Origin: Exiguobacterium sp. RIT594
Lineage (GTDB): Bacteria > Bacillota > Bacilli > Exiguobacteriales > Exiguobacteriaceae
Length of the DNA stretch: 64,000 nucleotides
Direction: 5' to 3'
Assembly: GCF_003339585.1 (NCBI RefSeq)
Contig: NZ_QPKF01000005.1
Coordinates: 62,001-126,000 of the forward strand
Shown here in pieces: positions 12,105-21,116 of the stretch. How positions within the stretch are numbered: position 1 is the first letter of the stretch; each line of letters begins with the position of its first letter. A program made the translations under genes and the position numbers. The notes under the pieces are model-generated. The model was given only the letters and a program-made list of their open reading frames with translations, did not search any database and was not told the origin of the DNA.

Positions 12105-12142
12105 AAACAGGTACCTCCGATTTGTTATCGAGGTACCTGTTT
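12105..12142. terminator. Bidirectional terminator between CDF and thermonuclease genes
   Basis: Perfect inverted repeat AAACAGGTACCTC / GAGGTACCTGTTT, 13-base arms, placed between two convergent genes. Confidence 0.75.
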
Positions 12143-12151
12143 GACGTTCTG

Positions 12152-12889
12152 TTAATTCGCCGCCCGGACGAATCCGGCTTCTTTTGCTTCCTGTTCACTG
12201 CAAAACACCTCTTCCGGGTTCACTTCGTCATATGAACGTCCCCCTTGGATGTGATAAATTTTCTTCCCTTGACGGTTAATGTTGCCTTTGATGTCGGCAC
12301 AGTCCCCTGACTCTTCCGATGTCCCATTCATGACCGAGGTATCAAACCCCCGATCCGTCGCATATCCGTTTGTCTGCCAGACTCCTAACTTTTCCCCTTT
12401 TGCTTCGTCTTCGATTTTCTGAAATGTCTCGACGTACCGGGTATCCGGCTCATAAATATAGGCGACCCGTGCCAAACCTTTTCGTAACAGTTCCTGATTG
12501 ATCATTTTCCCGTCCGCCCAAACGTACGCCAGCAATCGACCGTACCGGTCTGCTTTCGATTCATCGCGTTCGAGCAATACCTCACTGCCTGCCGGTAACG
12601 CTTCTTTTGTAAAACGTGATGCTTCCGGACCATACGGTTGAACCGGCTTTTCCGGATTCACGGTTTCCGGTGTGTCGATCAATAAAAAACGGACATCTTT
12701 CGTTTGACCGTTTTGCAGCCGGACTTTCACCGTATCCCCGTCGATGACACGCTCGACGGTGGCTTCCGTCACTTTTGTTTCATCCGGTTGCTTGATACCA
12801 ATCTGTTCATCTGTCTCTGAATCCAGCGCACATCCGGTCAAACCGATGATGCTGACGATGAGAAGCAGTTGGGTGAACCATCTTTTCAT
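12152..12889 (-). CDS. Thermonuclease (SNase) lipoprotein with C-terminal sunset-like domain
   Basis: A 245-residue exported nuclease. MKRWFTQLLLIVSIIGLTGC is a lipoprotein signal with lipobox LTGC, so it should be anchored outside the membrane. The SNase fold follows: VIDGDTVKV supplies the Ca-binding Asp, VRFLLIDTPET the catalytic Arg/Asp/Glu and DRYGRLLAYVW the second catalytic Arg. The last 50 residues (DCADIKGNIN ... CSEQEAKEAGF) form a separate small domain often fused to Gram-positive nucleases. The start at 12889 has a GAGGGGGA site; a TTG at 12919 only extends upstream. Confidence 0.9.
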   Translation of the reverse strand: MKRWFTQLLLIVSIIGLTGCALDSETDEQIGIKQPDETKVTEATVERVIDGDTVKVRLQNGQTKDVRFLLIDTPETVNPEKPVQPYGPEASRFTKEALPAGSEVLLERDESKADRYGRLLAYVWADGKMINQELLRKGLARVAYIYEPDTRYVETFQKIEDEAKGEKLGVWQTNGYATDRGFDTSVMNGTSEESGDCADIKGNINRQGKKIYHIQGGRSYDEVNPEEVFCSEQEAKEAGFVRAAN

Positions 12890-12917
12890 ATTCTCTTCCC
12901 CCTCGTTCATTCGATTC

Positions 12918-12948
12918 AAAAAAGCGTCGACATCAGCGTCGACGCTTG
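12918..12948 (-). terminator. Terminator of the degenerate SDR gene
   Basis: Minus-strand AAGCGTCGAC / GTCGACGCTT with a short loop and a T-run, between the SDR and the thermonuclease gene. Confidence 0.8.
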
Positions 12949-13011
12949 CCCATTCCCATCTTGCCTGAAGTTCATTTCATCCTATGCCGTTCTGCCGAGG
13001 CTGACGGCTGA

Positions 13012-13662
13012 TCAGTCTGCTTCGAGCACTTTTTCGACATCGGTGCGATTCGTGTACAGCGTATAGAAGGCTTCAGCAACGTTTTTCGGATCAAGTGCCG
13101 TTCCACGTTTGACTTCCCCGGCAATCGTCACGGTCCCGACGTAGACATTGTCGTCTTTTAACGTATCGTGCAACATATGCGTCAGTTGACGGACACCGGC
13201 CTTCCCGATCGACAGACCCGGTAAGGATTTAATGGCATTCAGTGCTGCTCCGCCGCCGGTAATCAAGATGGCTCCGTCTTTTCGTGCCACCATATCCGGT
13301 GCGACGATTTGCGCGGCATGCAACGCTCCAAGGACATCAATTTCAAATTCTTTTGTAATCTGTTCAGCTGATACCTCGAGCACGGACGCTTGATGCAGGA
13401 TTGAGGCATTATAGACAAGGACATCAATTTGTCCGTATTGGTCTTTTGTCCATTCGACAAGTGATTCGAGATCTGCGCGGCGTGAGGCATCGCATTCGAC
13501 CCCAACGGCTTCGATCCCTTGTTCTTTCAGTTCCGTGATGACGGCTGCCAGTGTTTCCTGTGTCCGTGCAGCACAAACGACCTGGAATCCTTCTTTGCCG
13601 AACCGTTTGCTGATTTCGGCTCCGTTTCCCGGACCCGCTCCGATGACGATGACTGTTTTCAT
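13012..13662 (-). CDS. SDR-fold protein lacking the usual catalytic residues
   Basis: A 216-residue short-chain dehydrogenase-like protein. The dinucleotide motif is GAGPGNG (8-14), and the NNAG motif is YNAS (84-87). The position of the catalytic Tyr, four before K154, is Leu (LSIGK), and the strand that normally ends in the catalytic Ser reads ITGGGAAL. So two of the three catalytic residues are missing, while the cofactor site is intact in outline. It may bind NAD(P) in a regulatory or chaperone role, or use other residues. The ATG at 13662 has AAGGGGGAA upstream. Confidence 0.82.
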   Translation of the reverse strand: MKTVIVIGAGPGNGAEISKRFGKEGFQVVCAARTQETLAAVITELKEQGIEAVGVECDASRRADLESLVEWTKDQYGQIDVLVYNASILHQASVLEVSAEQITKEFEIDVLGALHAAQIVAPDMVARKDGAILITGGGAALNAIKSLPGLSIGKAGVRQLTHMLHDTLKDDNVYVGTVTIAGEVKRGTALDPKNVAEAFYTLYTNRTDVEKVLEAD

Positions 13663-13719
13663 GTTGTGTTCCCCCTTGTTTTTTCCTTTTACTCTATTCC
13701 CACAATTGATTTGATTTAC

Positions 13720-13989
13720 TCAAAAATCGAGTAAGGACGGTCCTTTTTCTTCTTTTTCTTGGGCAACTCCCATAAAACGGGCCAGCATCGGATCGACTTC
13801 CGGCTTTTGCTGTTCGGTTGCTGGAGTTAGAACCGAATGAGTCGTCGATTCTGTCATCGGTTGTTCGAGCAGCAACTCACAATAGGCTTTCATTGCGGCC
13901 ACATATTCGACCTGTACTGTACCGTTCGACTGCTCAATTTTTGACATCGTCTGACGCATTTTTTCAATGACTTGTTGTTCTGTAATCAT
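13720..13989 (-). CDS. YwdI-like (DUF5327) small protein
   Basis: An 89-residue soluble protein, MITEQQVIEKMRQTMSKIE at the N-terminus with a helical MKAYCELLLEQ segment, then a low-complexity Thr/Gln/Glu linker. This resembles the DUF5327/YwdI family of Bacillales; function is unknown. I start at 13989 because GAGGTGAG lies just upstream; the open frame to 14046 would overlap the divergent oxidoreductase gene. Confidence 0.65.
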   Translation of the reverse strand: MITEQQVIEKMRQTMSKIEQSNGTVQVEYVAAMKAYCELLLEQPMTESTTHSVLTPATEQQKPEVDPMLARFMGVAQEKEEKGPSLLDF

Positions 13990-14044
13990 CTTGCTCACCT
14001 CATATGATAGATTGAATGTATTAACCGAAAAGGAAGTGTCCTCC

Positions 14045-15013
14045 ATGATTCGTACTGCTTTAATTGGTTTTGGACTTGCCGGCGAAAATCTGCATGCCCC
14101 GTATCTTACACCACCTGATTATCAACTTGTTGCAGTTCAGTCCAGTCGTCCGGAAGCAGTCGCCGCCCGTTATCCCGATGTGCCGGTGTATTCTTCGCTT
14201 GCAGCGTTATTAGCTGCTGAAACGGTTGAACTGGTCGTGATCGCGACACCGAATGCTAAACATTATCCCCTCGCCAAGACAGCGTTACTTGCCGGCTGTC
14301 ATGTCCTGGTCGAGAAGCCGTTTACGGTCACCTTGACGGAAGCCGAACAGCTGACAGACCTTGCACGTCAGCAAAATCGATTACTGACAGTTTACCATAA
14401 CCGCCGTTATACAAAAGACTTCCAAACGTTGCTCGGACTGGTGCAAGCCGACGAACTGGGCGTCGTTCAGACCTTCGAAGCCCACTATGACCGCTATCGT
14501 CCGACCGTCCGGGCACGCTGGCGGGAACAGGACGTCCCGGGTGCCGGTCTGCTTTATGATTTAGGCTCTCATTTAATTGATCAAGCCCTGATGTTATTTG
14601 GCGAACGACCGGATCGTGTCTTTTGTGATCAGACGATTCAGCGTCCGGATGGTCAGGTCGAAGACTATACGCACCTGATTCTGGCTTTCGGAACACGACG
14701 CGCTGTTTTGCACATCGGCTCACTTGTTCCGGCTCCCGGTCCCTCGCTTGCCGTCCACGGGACGAAAGCGAGTTATTTCGTCGACAGTGTGGATACGAAA
14801 CGCTCGACGTACACATGGGGAAGACCTGAACAGCCTCTCGAGGAACGTCCTTTCGTCGCTTCTGGTTTTGCCGACTACTATCATGATTTGGCGCAGGCCT
14901 TACGTCATGAGTCCCCTCTTGCCGTCACGACGGAACAAGCTCTGCTCGTCATGAAAATTATTGATTGTGCTCAAAAAAGTGTAAAAGAGGGTACATGGAT
15001 AGAAGTAGAATAA
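14045..15013 (+). CDS. Gfo/Idh/MocA family oxidoreductase (YdgJ-like)
   Basis: A 322-residue NAD(P)-dependent dehydrogenase. The Rossmann motif GFGLAGENLHAP is near residue 8, the hallmark EKPFTVT near residue 90, and YDLGSHLIDQA supplies the catalytic-site His of the C-terminal domain. The overall pattern resembles E. coli YdgJ, so inositol or sugar dehydrogenation is plausible, but the substrate is not determined. The ATG at 14045 has AAAGGAAG upstream; its promoter must lie in the short divergent gap with the YwdI-like gene. Confidence 0.88.
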   Translation: MIRTALIGFGLAGENLHAPYLTPPDYQLVAVQSSRPEAVAARYPDVPVYSSLAALLAAETVELVVIATPNAKHYPLAKTALLAGCHVLVEKPFTVTLTEAEQLTDLARQQNRLLTVYHNRRYTKDFQTLLGLVQADELGVVQTFEAHYDRYRPTVRARWREQDVPGAGLLYDLGSHLIDQALMLFGERPDRVFCDQTIQRPDGQVEDYTHLILAFGTRRAVLHIGSLVPAPGPSLAVHGTKASYFVDSVDTKRSTYTWGRPEQPLEERPFVASGFADYYHDLAQALRHESPLAVTTEQALLVMKIIDCAQKSVKEGTWIEVE

Positions 15014-15047
15014 AATAATCCACTTCAGACGAACAGGGGGAAAATGC

Positions 15048-16706
15048 ATGTTTTCAAGTACGGAACGAACCGCATGGTTAGAAGAGATGGGACAGGAATT
15101 GCTCGATGTATTGGTCATTGGTGGCGGCATTACAGGTGCAGGGATTTTACTCGATGCTCAAAGCCGGGGTATGCGGACCGGGTTGATTGAGATGCAGGAT
15201 TTCGCAGAAGGCACATCAAGCCGCTCGACGAAACTTGTTCACGGAGGCTTACGTTATTTAAAGCAATTTGAGATCAAATTAGTCGCAGAAGTCGGGAAAG
15301 AACGGGCGATTGTTTATGAAAATGCACCGCACGTCACGACACCTGAGTGGATGATGTTACCGCTTGTCGAAGGCGGGACATTCGGCAATTTTTCGACGTC
15401 GATCGGTCTGCGGGTTTATGATCAATTGGCAGGCGTCCGACGCCATGAACGACGCACGATGTTATCTAAAGAAGAAACGCTTCGGTATGAACCGCTTTTA
15501 CGGTCGGAACACCTCGTCGGAGGCGGGCGTTATGTCGAATACAAAACGGATGACGCCCGCTTGACGGTCGAAGTCTTAAAAGCGGCGGTCGGATACGGTG
15601 GACGTGCCGTCAACTATACGAAGGCAGAGTCACTGGTCTACCACAACGGAAAAGTCGTCGGCGTCGAAGTACAGGACGTCTTAACCGGCAAGACCTATAC
15701 GATTCGTGCGAAAAAAATCATCAATGCAACAGGTCCTTGGGTCGATGAATTACGCGAAAAAGACGGCTCAAAATCAGGGAAGTCGCTTCATCTGACGAAA
15801 GGCATCCATCTCGTCATCGACCAAGCTCATTTTCCGTTGCAACAAGCCGTCTACTTTGATGTGGCGGACGGACGGATGATTTTCGCGATTCCGCGCGAAG
15901 GAAAAACGTATGTCGGCACGACGGACACGAATTATCAAGGCGACATTCTCGAACCGGGGGTGACGGAAGAAGACCGGGACTATATTTTAGATGCGACGAA
16001 TCAGATGTTCAACGTTGATTTGCACGCTGAGCACGTCGAATCGACATGGTCCGGCTTACGTCCATTGATTCACGAAGACGGCAAAGATCCGAGTGAACTG
16101 TCGCGTAAAGATGAAATCTTCGTTTCGAAATCCGGCTTGATGTCGATTGCCGGCGGAAAATTGACGGGGTACCGGAAGATGGCGGAACGAATCATCGATA
16201 TGGTCGCTGATCAGTTCAAGGAGGAGGAGAACCGGATTTATCTCGCCTCCCGGACACACGATATTTTACTCGGAGGCGGTCATCCTGACGGCAGTAAAGG
16301 ATTTGCCCGGTACTTGAAAGAACAGCAGCCTAAAGGTGAAGCCCTCGGATTATCTCCGAAGGAAGCGACGTGGCTGATTCAACGTTACGGAACGGATGTC
16401 GAACGTGTCTTTGAATTAATTCGCTCGCGCGGCAGTGAAGCGGAACGTTATCAGCTTCCCCTCCACTGGTTCGGCGGATTATTATACGGACTGGAAGCAG
16501 AACTCGTCATGCAACCGGGTGATTTCCTGAATCGACGCGCTTCTGCCGTCTTCTTCGATTTCCCGAATGCAGAAAAATATGCCGACGGTGTTCTCGCTTT
16601 AATGCGAAGCGAACTTGGATGGTCGGCAGAAGAAGAAGCGAAAGCCAATGCCAGCATCCAACGTGAGTTCGATGCGGTTCGGATCAAGACTTCTCTGCCT
16701 TCTTAA
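15048..16706 (+). CDS. glpD: Aerobic glycerol-3-phosphate dehydrogenase
   Basis: A 552-residue FAD enzyme that oxidises glycerol 3-phosphate to dihydroxyacetone phosphate and passes electrons to the quinone pool at the membrane. The FAD-binding VIGGGITGAGIL starts near residue 23, followed by TSSRSTKLVHGGLRYL, the GlpD signature. The length matches Gram-positive GlpD. glpF/glpK and glpP are not in the window, so it looks like an unlinked copy. It starts 34 bases after the oxidoreductase, with an AGGGGGAAA site, and could be co-transcribed with it. Confidence 0.95.
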   Translation: MFSSTERTAWLEEMGQELLDVLVIGGGITGAGILLDAQSRGMRTGLIEMQDFAEGTSSRSTKLVHGGLRYLKQFEIKLVAEVGKERAIVYENAPHVTTPEWMMLPLVEGGTFGNFSTSIGLRVYDQLAGVRRHERRTMLSKEETLRYEPLLRSEHLVGGGRYVEYKTDDARLTVEVLKAAVGYGGRAVNYTKAESLVYHNGKVVGVEVQDVLTGKTYTIRAKKIINATGPWVDELREKDGSKSGKSLHLTKGIHLVIDQAHFPLQQAVYFDVADGRMIFAIPREGKTYVGTTDTNYQGDILEPGVTEEDRDYILDATNQMFNVDLHAEHVESTWSGLRPLIHEDGKDPSELSRKDEIFVSKSGLMSIAGGKLTGYRKMAERIIDMVADQFKEEENRIYLASRTHDILLGGGHPDGSKGFARYLKEQQPKGEALGLSPKEATWLIQRYGTDVERVFELIRSRGSEAERYQLPLHWFGGLLYGLEAELVMQPGDFLNRRASAVFFDFPNAEKYADGVLALMRSELGWSAEEEAKANASIQREFDAVRIKTSLPS

Positions 16707-16736
16707 TTCACTATACTTCCGACTCACAACAAAAAA

Positions 16737-16768
16737 ATGCGACCCCTTCACGGGATCGCATTTTTTTT
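16737..16768. terminator. Bidirectional terminator glpD / permease
   Basis: Stem ATGCGA..CCC / GGG.TCGCAT flanked by A7 on one side and T8 on the other, serving both convergent genes. Confidence 0.9.
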
Positions 16769-18200
16769 ATTTGTCGTCTGAAGCTGCGAGTTCGGCAGCC
16801 GGCATATTTCCCGGTTCCAGATTCGAGTTCTTTCGGGCAAAGGCGAAGTACAGGACAAGTCCAATCGCCAGCCAGATGAAGAAAGCAATCCATGTTTCGA
16901 GTTTCAAGTTGAACATCAAGAAGAGACAAGAAGCGATCGCTGCGATCGGCACGTACGGCATTCCCGGGCATTTGAATGCACGTGGAAGATCCGGTTGTGT
17001 TTTACGAAGGATCAAGACCGCAACAGAGATTAAGACGAATGCTGCGAGTGTCCCCATGTTAACGAGGTTTGCGATGACATCGAGTGGAACGAGTCCTGCG
17101 ACTGTCGCACTACCAAGACCAATCATCCATGTTGCTTTGAACGGTGTTTTGTATTTTGGATGTACTTCCGAAAATACTTTCGGGAACATGCCGTCACGTG
17201 AGATGGCGAACGCTAAACGTACCATTCCGTATGTCATGACGAGGATAACGGTTGTAATCCCGAGGATGGCACCTAAATCGATGAAACCGGCGACCCAGTT
17301 TTGTCCTGCCATTTGAATGGCGAGTGAAACCGGGTGATCGACGCCCGCAAATTTTTGGTACGGGACGATTCCTGTCATGATAGCCGCTACGATGACGTAA
17401 AGGACTGTACAGACCGCAAGCGAACCGATGATACCACGTGGTAAGTTTTTTTGCGGCTCACGGACTTCTTCTGCTGCCGATGTGACGGCATCAAAACCGA
17501 TATAAGCAAAAAAGACGATGGCTGCTCCAGAGAAGACGCCGCCCCATCCGAATGGTGTAAATGGTGCCCAGTTCGTTGGTTCAACATAGCCGACACCAAC
17601 GACGATGAACAAGACAACGACTGCCAGTTTAATGATAACCATGATGTTGTTGACACGTTTTGTTTCTTTAATCCCCATCGATAACAATCCTGTGATTGCA
17701 AGTAAGATCAGGAAGGCCGGTAAGTTAAAGAACGTTTTTGCCCCCTCGATCGCCCCGGGTGCTGCTGAAATGGCTGTCGGAAGATGAATACCAAATCCGC
17801 CGAGTAACGACTGGAAGTAACCGGACCACCCTGCCGCAACGGCACTGGAGGCGAGTCCATATTCAAGTATCAAGTTCCAGCCGATGATCCAGGCAAAGAT
17901 TTCCCCCATCGTTGCGTACGTATACGTATAGACGGATCCACTGACCGGAATCGTCGAAGCGAATTCGGCATAAGCGAGTGCCGCTAACCCACAGGCAATG
18001 GCAGATAAAATGAATGAGACGATAAGACCAGGTCCTGCTGTCAATGCTCCTGTTCCGGTTAGGACGAAAATTCCCGTACCAATGATGGCACCAATTCCTA
18101 AAAACGTTAAATCCATTGCGCCAAGATTTCGAGCAAGTCCGCTGTTACGCTGACTCGCAGCAATCATAGCGGAAACATCTTTTTTCCGCGTCAAACTCAT
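16767..18200 (-). CDS. Cationic amino acid transporter-like APC permease
   Basis: A 477-residue permease with about 12-14 membrane helices. It contains LGAMDLTFLGIGAIIGTGIFVLTG and the GSVYTYTYATMGE segment typical of the CAT/YfnA branch of the APC superfamily. It should import amino acids; cationic or branched substrates are possible. The ATG at 18200 has GGGGGAG upstream. It is a single gene ending at the shared terminator with glpD. The 230-base leader region shows no T-box or riboswitch that I can recognise. Confidence 0.87.
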   Translation of the reverse strand: MSLTRKKDVSAMIAASQRNSGLARNLGAMDLTFLGIGAIIGTGIFVLTGTGALTAGPGLIVSFILSAIACGLAALAYAEFASTIPVSGSVYTYTYATMGEIFAWIIGWNLILEYGLASSAVAAGWSGYFQSLLGGFGIHLPTAISAAPGAIEGAKTFFNLPAFLILLAITGLLSMGIKETKRVNNIMVIIKLAVVVLFIVVGVGYVEPTNWAPFTPFGWGGVFSGAAIVFFAYIGFDAVTSAAEEVREPQKNLPRGIIGSLAVCTVLYVIVAAIMTGIVPYQKFAGVDHPVSLAIQMAGQNWVAGFIDLGAILGITTVILVMTYGMVRLAFAISRDGMFPKVFSEVHPKYKTPFKATWMIGLGSATVAGLVPLDVIANLVNMGTLAAFVLISVAVLILRKTQPDLPRAFKCPGMPYVPIAAIASCLFLMFNLKLETWIAFFIWLAIGLVLYFAFARKNSNLEPGNMPAAELAASDDK

Positions 18201-18431
18201 GATGATACTCCCCCTGTGGTGTGTTTAGTTCGAATTACAAAAAATGTTTTGCAATTACTTAATCCAAAATTTACGAAGTTTTCAGATAAATTGATATAGG
18301 TCATTAGACCCATTTGCAAATTGCGTTTCGCTTACATGATTTTAAATCCATCAAAAAATCCCCTCTCAAACCAGTATGAACCGGTATTCAGAAGGAATCT
18401 TTGTCTAAAAAAAGCTCTTCGAAAATAATGT

Positions 18432-19721
18432 TTAACGAGTAGCTAACCAACTTAAAAACACTTGGAAATCAAGCGTTGTCCGTGCTGCATAGGCACTCGA
18501 CCACCGTTGAATTTGACGGGTGAATTCTGTATCCGATACCCCAATCGATTCGATGATGACGACGTCCGCATGATGCTTTAAAACATCAATCTCAATTCCT
18601 GCATCCATGTCGGCCCGCGCATGGATTTTGGCGGTAATTTGACCTTGAATCGAAAGGACGTTTTCGAGGTCATCCTGGTTTTTAATGTGTTTGGCTTTCA
18701 GCTTTTTTTTGTATGGAGAGCGTTCCCGCACATAATATTCTTTCCCTTGCATCGTCACATAACCGAGATACGGATCCTCATGTGCCTGCATGGCCTTTTG
18801 TGACGTGATGATCCGGCGACCTTGGTGAACCGTCTCAACCTCCTGCAAATACACCGGGACAAACAAAGACGGCACAGAAGACTGGGCTTGCTTCATCTCA
18901 AGAATCAAGTCTTCATGCTCTCCCCCTTTTCCTTCGACCAAAATATAATACCGCTCAAGACCGATCGAAGCCGTTCCGCTGTCGAGTTTATAGACGATAT
19001 CCTTAATGTCATAGAATCCGTCCTCTTGCCGATCTTCAGGATCAATCGTTGCGATATATTCCGGCCAAACCGCTTCAATTGCTGCATAAGTCGAGGCATC
19101 GAGCCGCTTCATATCCGGTAAATCAGTGAACTGACGTTGTCCATCGACGACAGTCGTCCGTTCTCCTAGTAATTCCGACTTCTTTTTCTCTGCTTTTTTA
19201 ATCAGTTTACGGATCGGCCCTTTCGTGTTGTCGATCGTAAAGCAGACCTTGCTTGGATTTTTCCCTTTGGCATATTGGCGTAAGTCATCTAAGTAATGTT
19301 GAATGTAGGCTGCAATGGCCGGCTCTGCATCATACCCCGCTTCTTCCGCAAACAATTGGACGGAGACTGCCATCCGAATCAAATCGTACAGATAAGAACC
19401 GAGATACCCTTCGTCAAAGTCATTGACGTCATAAATGATTTCACCCTTGGCATTACCGTGAACCCCAAAGTTTTCGAAGTGGAGATCACCCTGAATCCAG
19501 GTCGGTGTCTCGGGGGGCGTATCAAATCCGAGTGGAATCCGTGTTACATCATAATAAAACAAATGGGAACTGCCGCGGAAAAAGAGAAATGGACTGGCAC
19601 TCATCTTTTGATACTTCGTTTGCCGTGCTGCTTCATCCAATCCACGGACTTCATGATCGTAAAAATCCAGTACTTTCGCGATGGTCAGCTGTCGAATTTC
19701 TTCATAGACTTGTGTAAACAT
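18432..19721 (-). CDS. DUF2252 family protein
   Basis: A 429-residue cytosolic protein. FLFFRGSSHLFYYD, then QGDLHFENFG and YDVNDFDE, are the hallmarks of DUF2252, a family with a kinase-like fold related to aminoglycoside phosphotransferases (GDLHxxN as catalytic loop, DFD as metal-binding motif). Substrate unknown. I start at 19721 (MFTQVYEEIRQL) because GGAGGGG lies seven bases upstream; a longer frame to 19832 would cover the msrAB terminator. It stands alone. Confidence 0.85.
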   Translation of the reverse strand: MFTQVYEEIRQLTIAKVLDFYDHEVRGLDEAARQTKYQKMSASPFLFFRGSSHLFYYDVTRIPLGFDTPPETPTWIQGDLHFENFGVHGNAKGEIIYDVNDFDEGYLGSYLYDLIRMAVSVQLFAEEAGYDAEPAIAAYIQHYLDDLRQYAKGKNPSKVCFTIDNTKGPIRKLIKKAEKKKSELLGERTTVVDGQRQFTDLPDMKRLDASTYAAIEAVWPEYIATIDPEDRQEDGFYDIKDIVYKLDSGTASIGLERYYILVEGKGGEHEDLILEMKQAQSSVPSLFVPVYLQEVETVHQGRRIITSQKAMQAHEDPYLGYVTMQGKEYYVRERSPYKKKLKAKHIKNQDDLENVLSIQGQITAKIHARADMDAGIEIDVLKHHADVVIIESIGVSDTEFTRQIQRWSSAYAARTTLDFQVFLSWLATR

Positions 19722-19742
19722 ACAAACCCCTCCTTTTTCTAG

Positions 19743-19778
19743 AAAAAAGACAGCAAAACGAATCCGCTTTGCTGCCTG
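19743..19778 (-). terminator. Terminator of msrAB
   Basis: Minus-strand GGCAGCAAAGCG / CGTTTTGCTGTC hairpin followed by TTTTTTCT, just past the msrAB stop. Confidence 0.85.
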
Positions 19779-19788
19779 CCTGTTGACT

Positions 19789-20736
19789 TCATTCGAAGTG
19801 TTTTTTATATTCCCCATATCCTGCCGAATCAAGCTCTTCTACCGGAATAAACCGGAGTGCTGCCGAATTGATGCAGTAGCGGAGACCACCAAGCTCGGTC
19901 GGACCGTCATCAAAGATGTGACCAAGATGACTGTCTGCATTCGCGGAACGGACTTCTGTCCGTGTCATGCCGTGCGTCGTGTCGAGTTCGACTTCCATCT
20001 TGTCCTCGGAAATCGGTTTGGCGAAGCTCGGCCATCCGCAGTTCGAGTTAAACTTGTCTTTTGACGTAAAGAGCGGTGTCCCGTCGACGATATCAACATA
20101 AAGTCCCGGTCGTTCCTCATCCCAATATTCATTACGGAAAGCCGGTTCCGTCCCGTTTTCCTGCGTAACTTTATACTGAATCGGCGTCAGACGTTGTTTC
20201 AGTTCCTGTTCTTTGCCCTGATCCTTCCAGGCTTCCTTCACGAACTTGGCACGTCCCGATCCGACGCTGTACATCTGATAACGGAATGGATTTTTTTTGT
20301 AATAATCCTGATGGTATTCTTCTGCCGGCCAGAACGGTTTTGCCGGACGGATGTCGACTGCTACCGGACGTGAAAAACGTCCAGAGGCGTCAAGCGCCGC
20401 TTTCGAACGCTCTGCCGCTTGTTTTTGTTCTTCATCGACATAAAAAATTGCCGGTTCATACGATTGACCACGGTCATTAAACTGTCCGCCGCCATCCGTC
20501 GGATCGATTTGCCGCCAAAAAATTTCAAGCAACTCATCGTATGAAATGACAGACGGATCATACGTGACTTCCACTGCTTCTAAATGTCCTGTCGTTTCAG
20601 AACAGACCTCTTTATAAGTCGGGTTTTCTGTATGACCACCTGTATAACCGGAAATGACTTGTTCGACGCCATCATATTTATGAAATGGCTTGACCATGCA
20701 CCAAAAACAGCCACCTGCGAATATTGCTTTTGCCAT
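19789..20736 (-). CDS. msrAB: Bifunctional methionine sulfoxide reductase MsrA-MsrB
   Basis: A 315-residue fusion. Residues 1 to about 165 are MsrA with the catalytic GCFWC motif near the N-terminus; residues about 175-315 are MsrB, with NCGWPSF and the catalytic [11 protein letters not shown]. Together they reduce both S and R methionine sulfoxide diastereomers and repair oxidised protein in the cytoplasm. The usual MsrB zinc CxxC pairs are not evident. The ATG at 20736 has GGAGGGGAA upstream. It has its own terminator. Confidence 0.95.
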   Translation of the reverse strand: MAKAIFAGGCFWCMVKPFHKYDGVEQVISGYTGGHTENPTYKEVCSETTGHLEAVEVTYDPSVISYDELLEIFWRQIDPTDGGGQFNDRGQSYEPAIFYVDEEQKQAAERSKAALDASGRFSRPVAVDIRPAKPFWPAEEYHQDYYKKNPFRYQMYSVGSGRAKFVKEAWKDQGKEQELKQRLTPIQYKVTQENGTEPAFRNEYWDEERPGLYVDIVDGTPLFTSKDKFNSNCGWPSFAKPISEDKMEVELDTTHGMTRTEVRSANADSHLGHIFDDGPTELGGLRYCINSAALRFIPVEELDSAGYGEYKKHFE

Positions 20737-20805
20737 CTAGCTTCCCCTCCTCTGTATAGGTCTATTTTAACGCGTTCTGCGCCACTACCCTACTATCTTG
20801 CTCAG

Positions 20806-20988
20806 TCAATCTTCAGGATTCGCTTTTAGACGGCGCATGACAAAATAAATCGCCGCAAACACTAAAATCAATCCACCGAGTGAATACCATATGTTATTCA
20901 TACGGTACAGCATCTGATAGATGGCTAACGTCACAAGCAAAATCGCAATCGGGATGAATGCCCGTTTAAAGTGATACCAATAGTTCAC
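20806..20988 (-). CDS. Small membrane protein (two helices)
   Basis: About 60 residues with two predicted membrane helices (IPIAILLVTLAIYQM and YSLGGLILVFAAIYFVM) and a charged tail RRLKANPED. I do not recognise the family. The GTG at 20988 lies eight bases after GGAGG and is favoured; the ATG at 21003 overlaps that site. It is transcribed in the same direction as msrAB and lysP but separated from both. Confidence 0.6.
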   Translation of the reverse strand: MNYWYHFKRAFIPIAILLVTLAIYQMLYRMNNIWYSLGGLILVFAAIYFVMRRLKANPED

Positions 20989-21075
20989 TGAGGTCGCCTC
21001 CATTTTTCTTTTATCTTATACGATTTTTTACTGTTTGATATGCTTTTCTAGATTATTTCTTTTTCAACATCCATC

Positions 21076-21113
21076 AAAAAAAGCCGACTCCGTTTGAAAC
21101 GGAATCGACTTTT
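21076..21113 (-). terminator. Terminator of the lysP-like gene
   Basis: Minus-strand AAAAGTCGATTCCGTTT / AAACGGAGTCGGCTTTTTTT hairpin immediately at the end of the permease gene. Confidence 0.9.
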
Positions 21114-21116
21114 CAC

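Noticed and set aside
18201-18431. Riboswitch or T-box before the permease at 16767-18200
   Set aside because: The 230-base leader has no recognisable aptamer, no T-box sequence and no attenuator hairpin.
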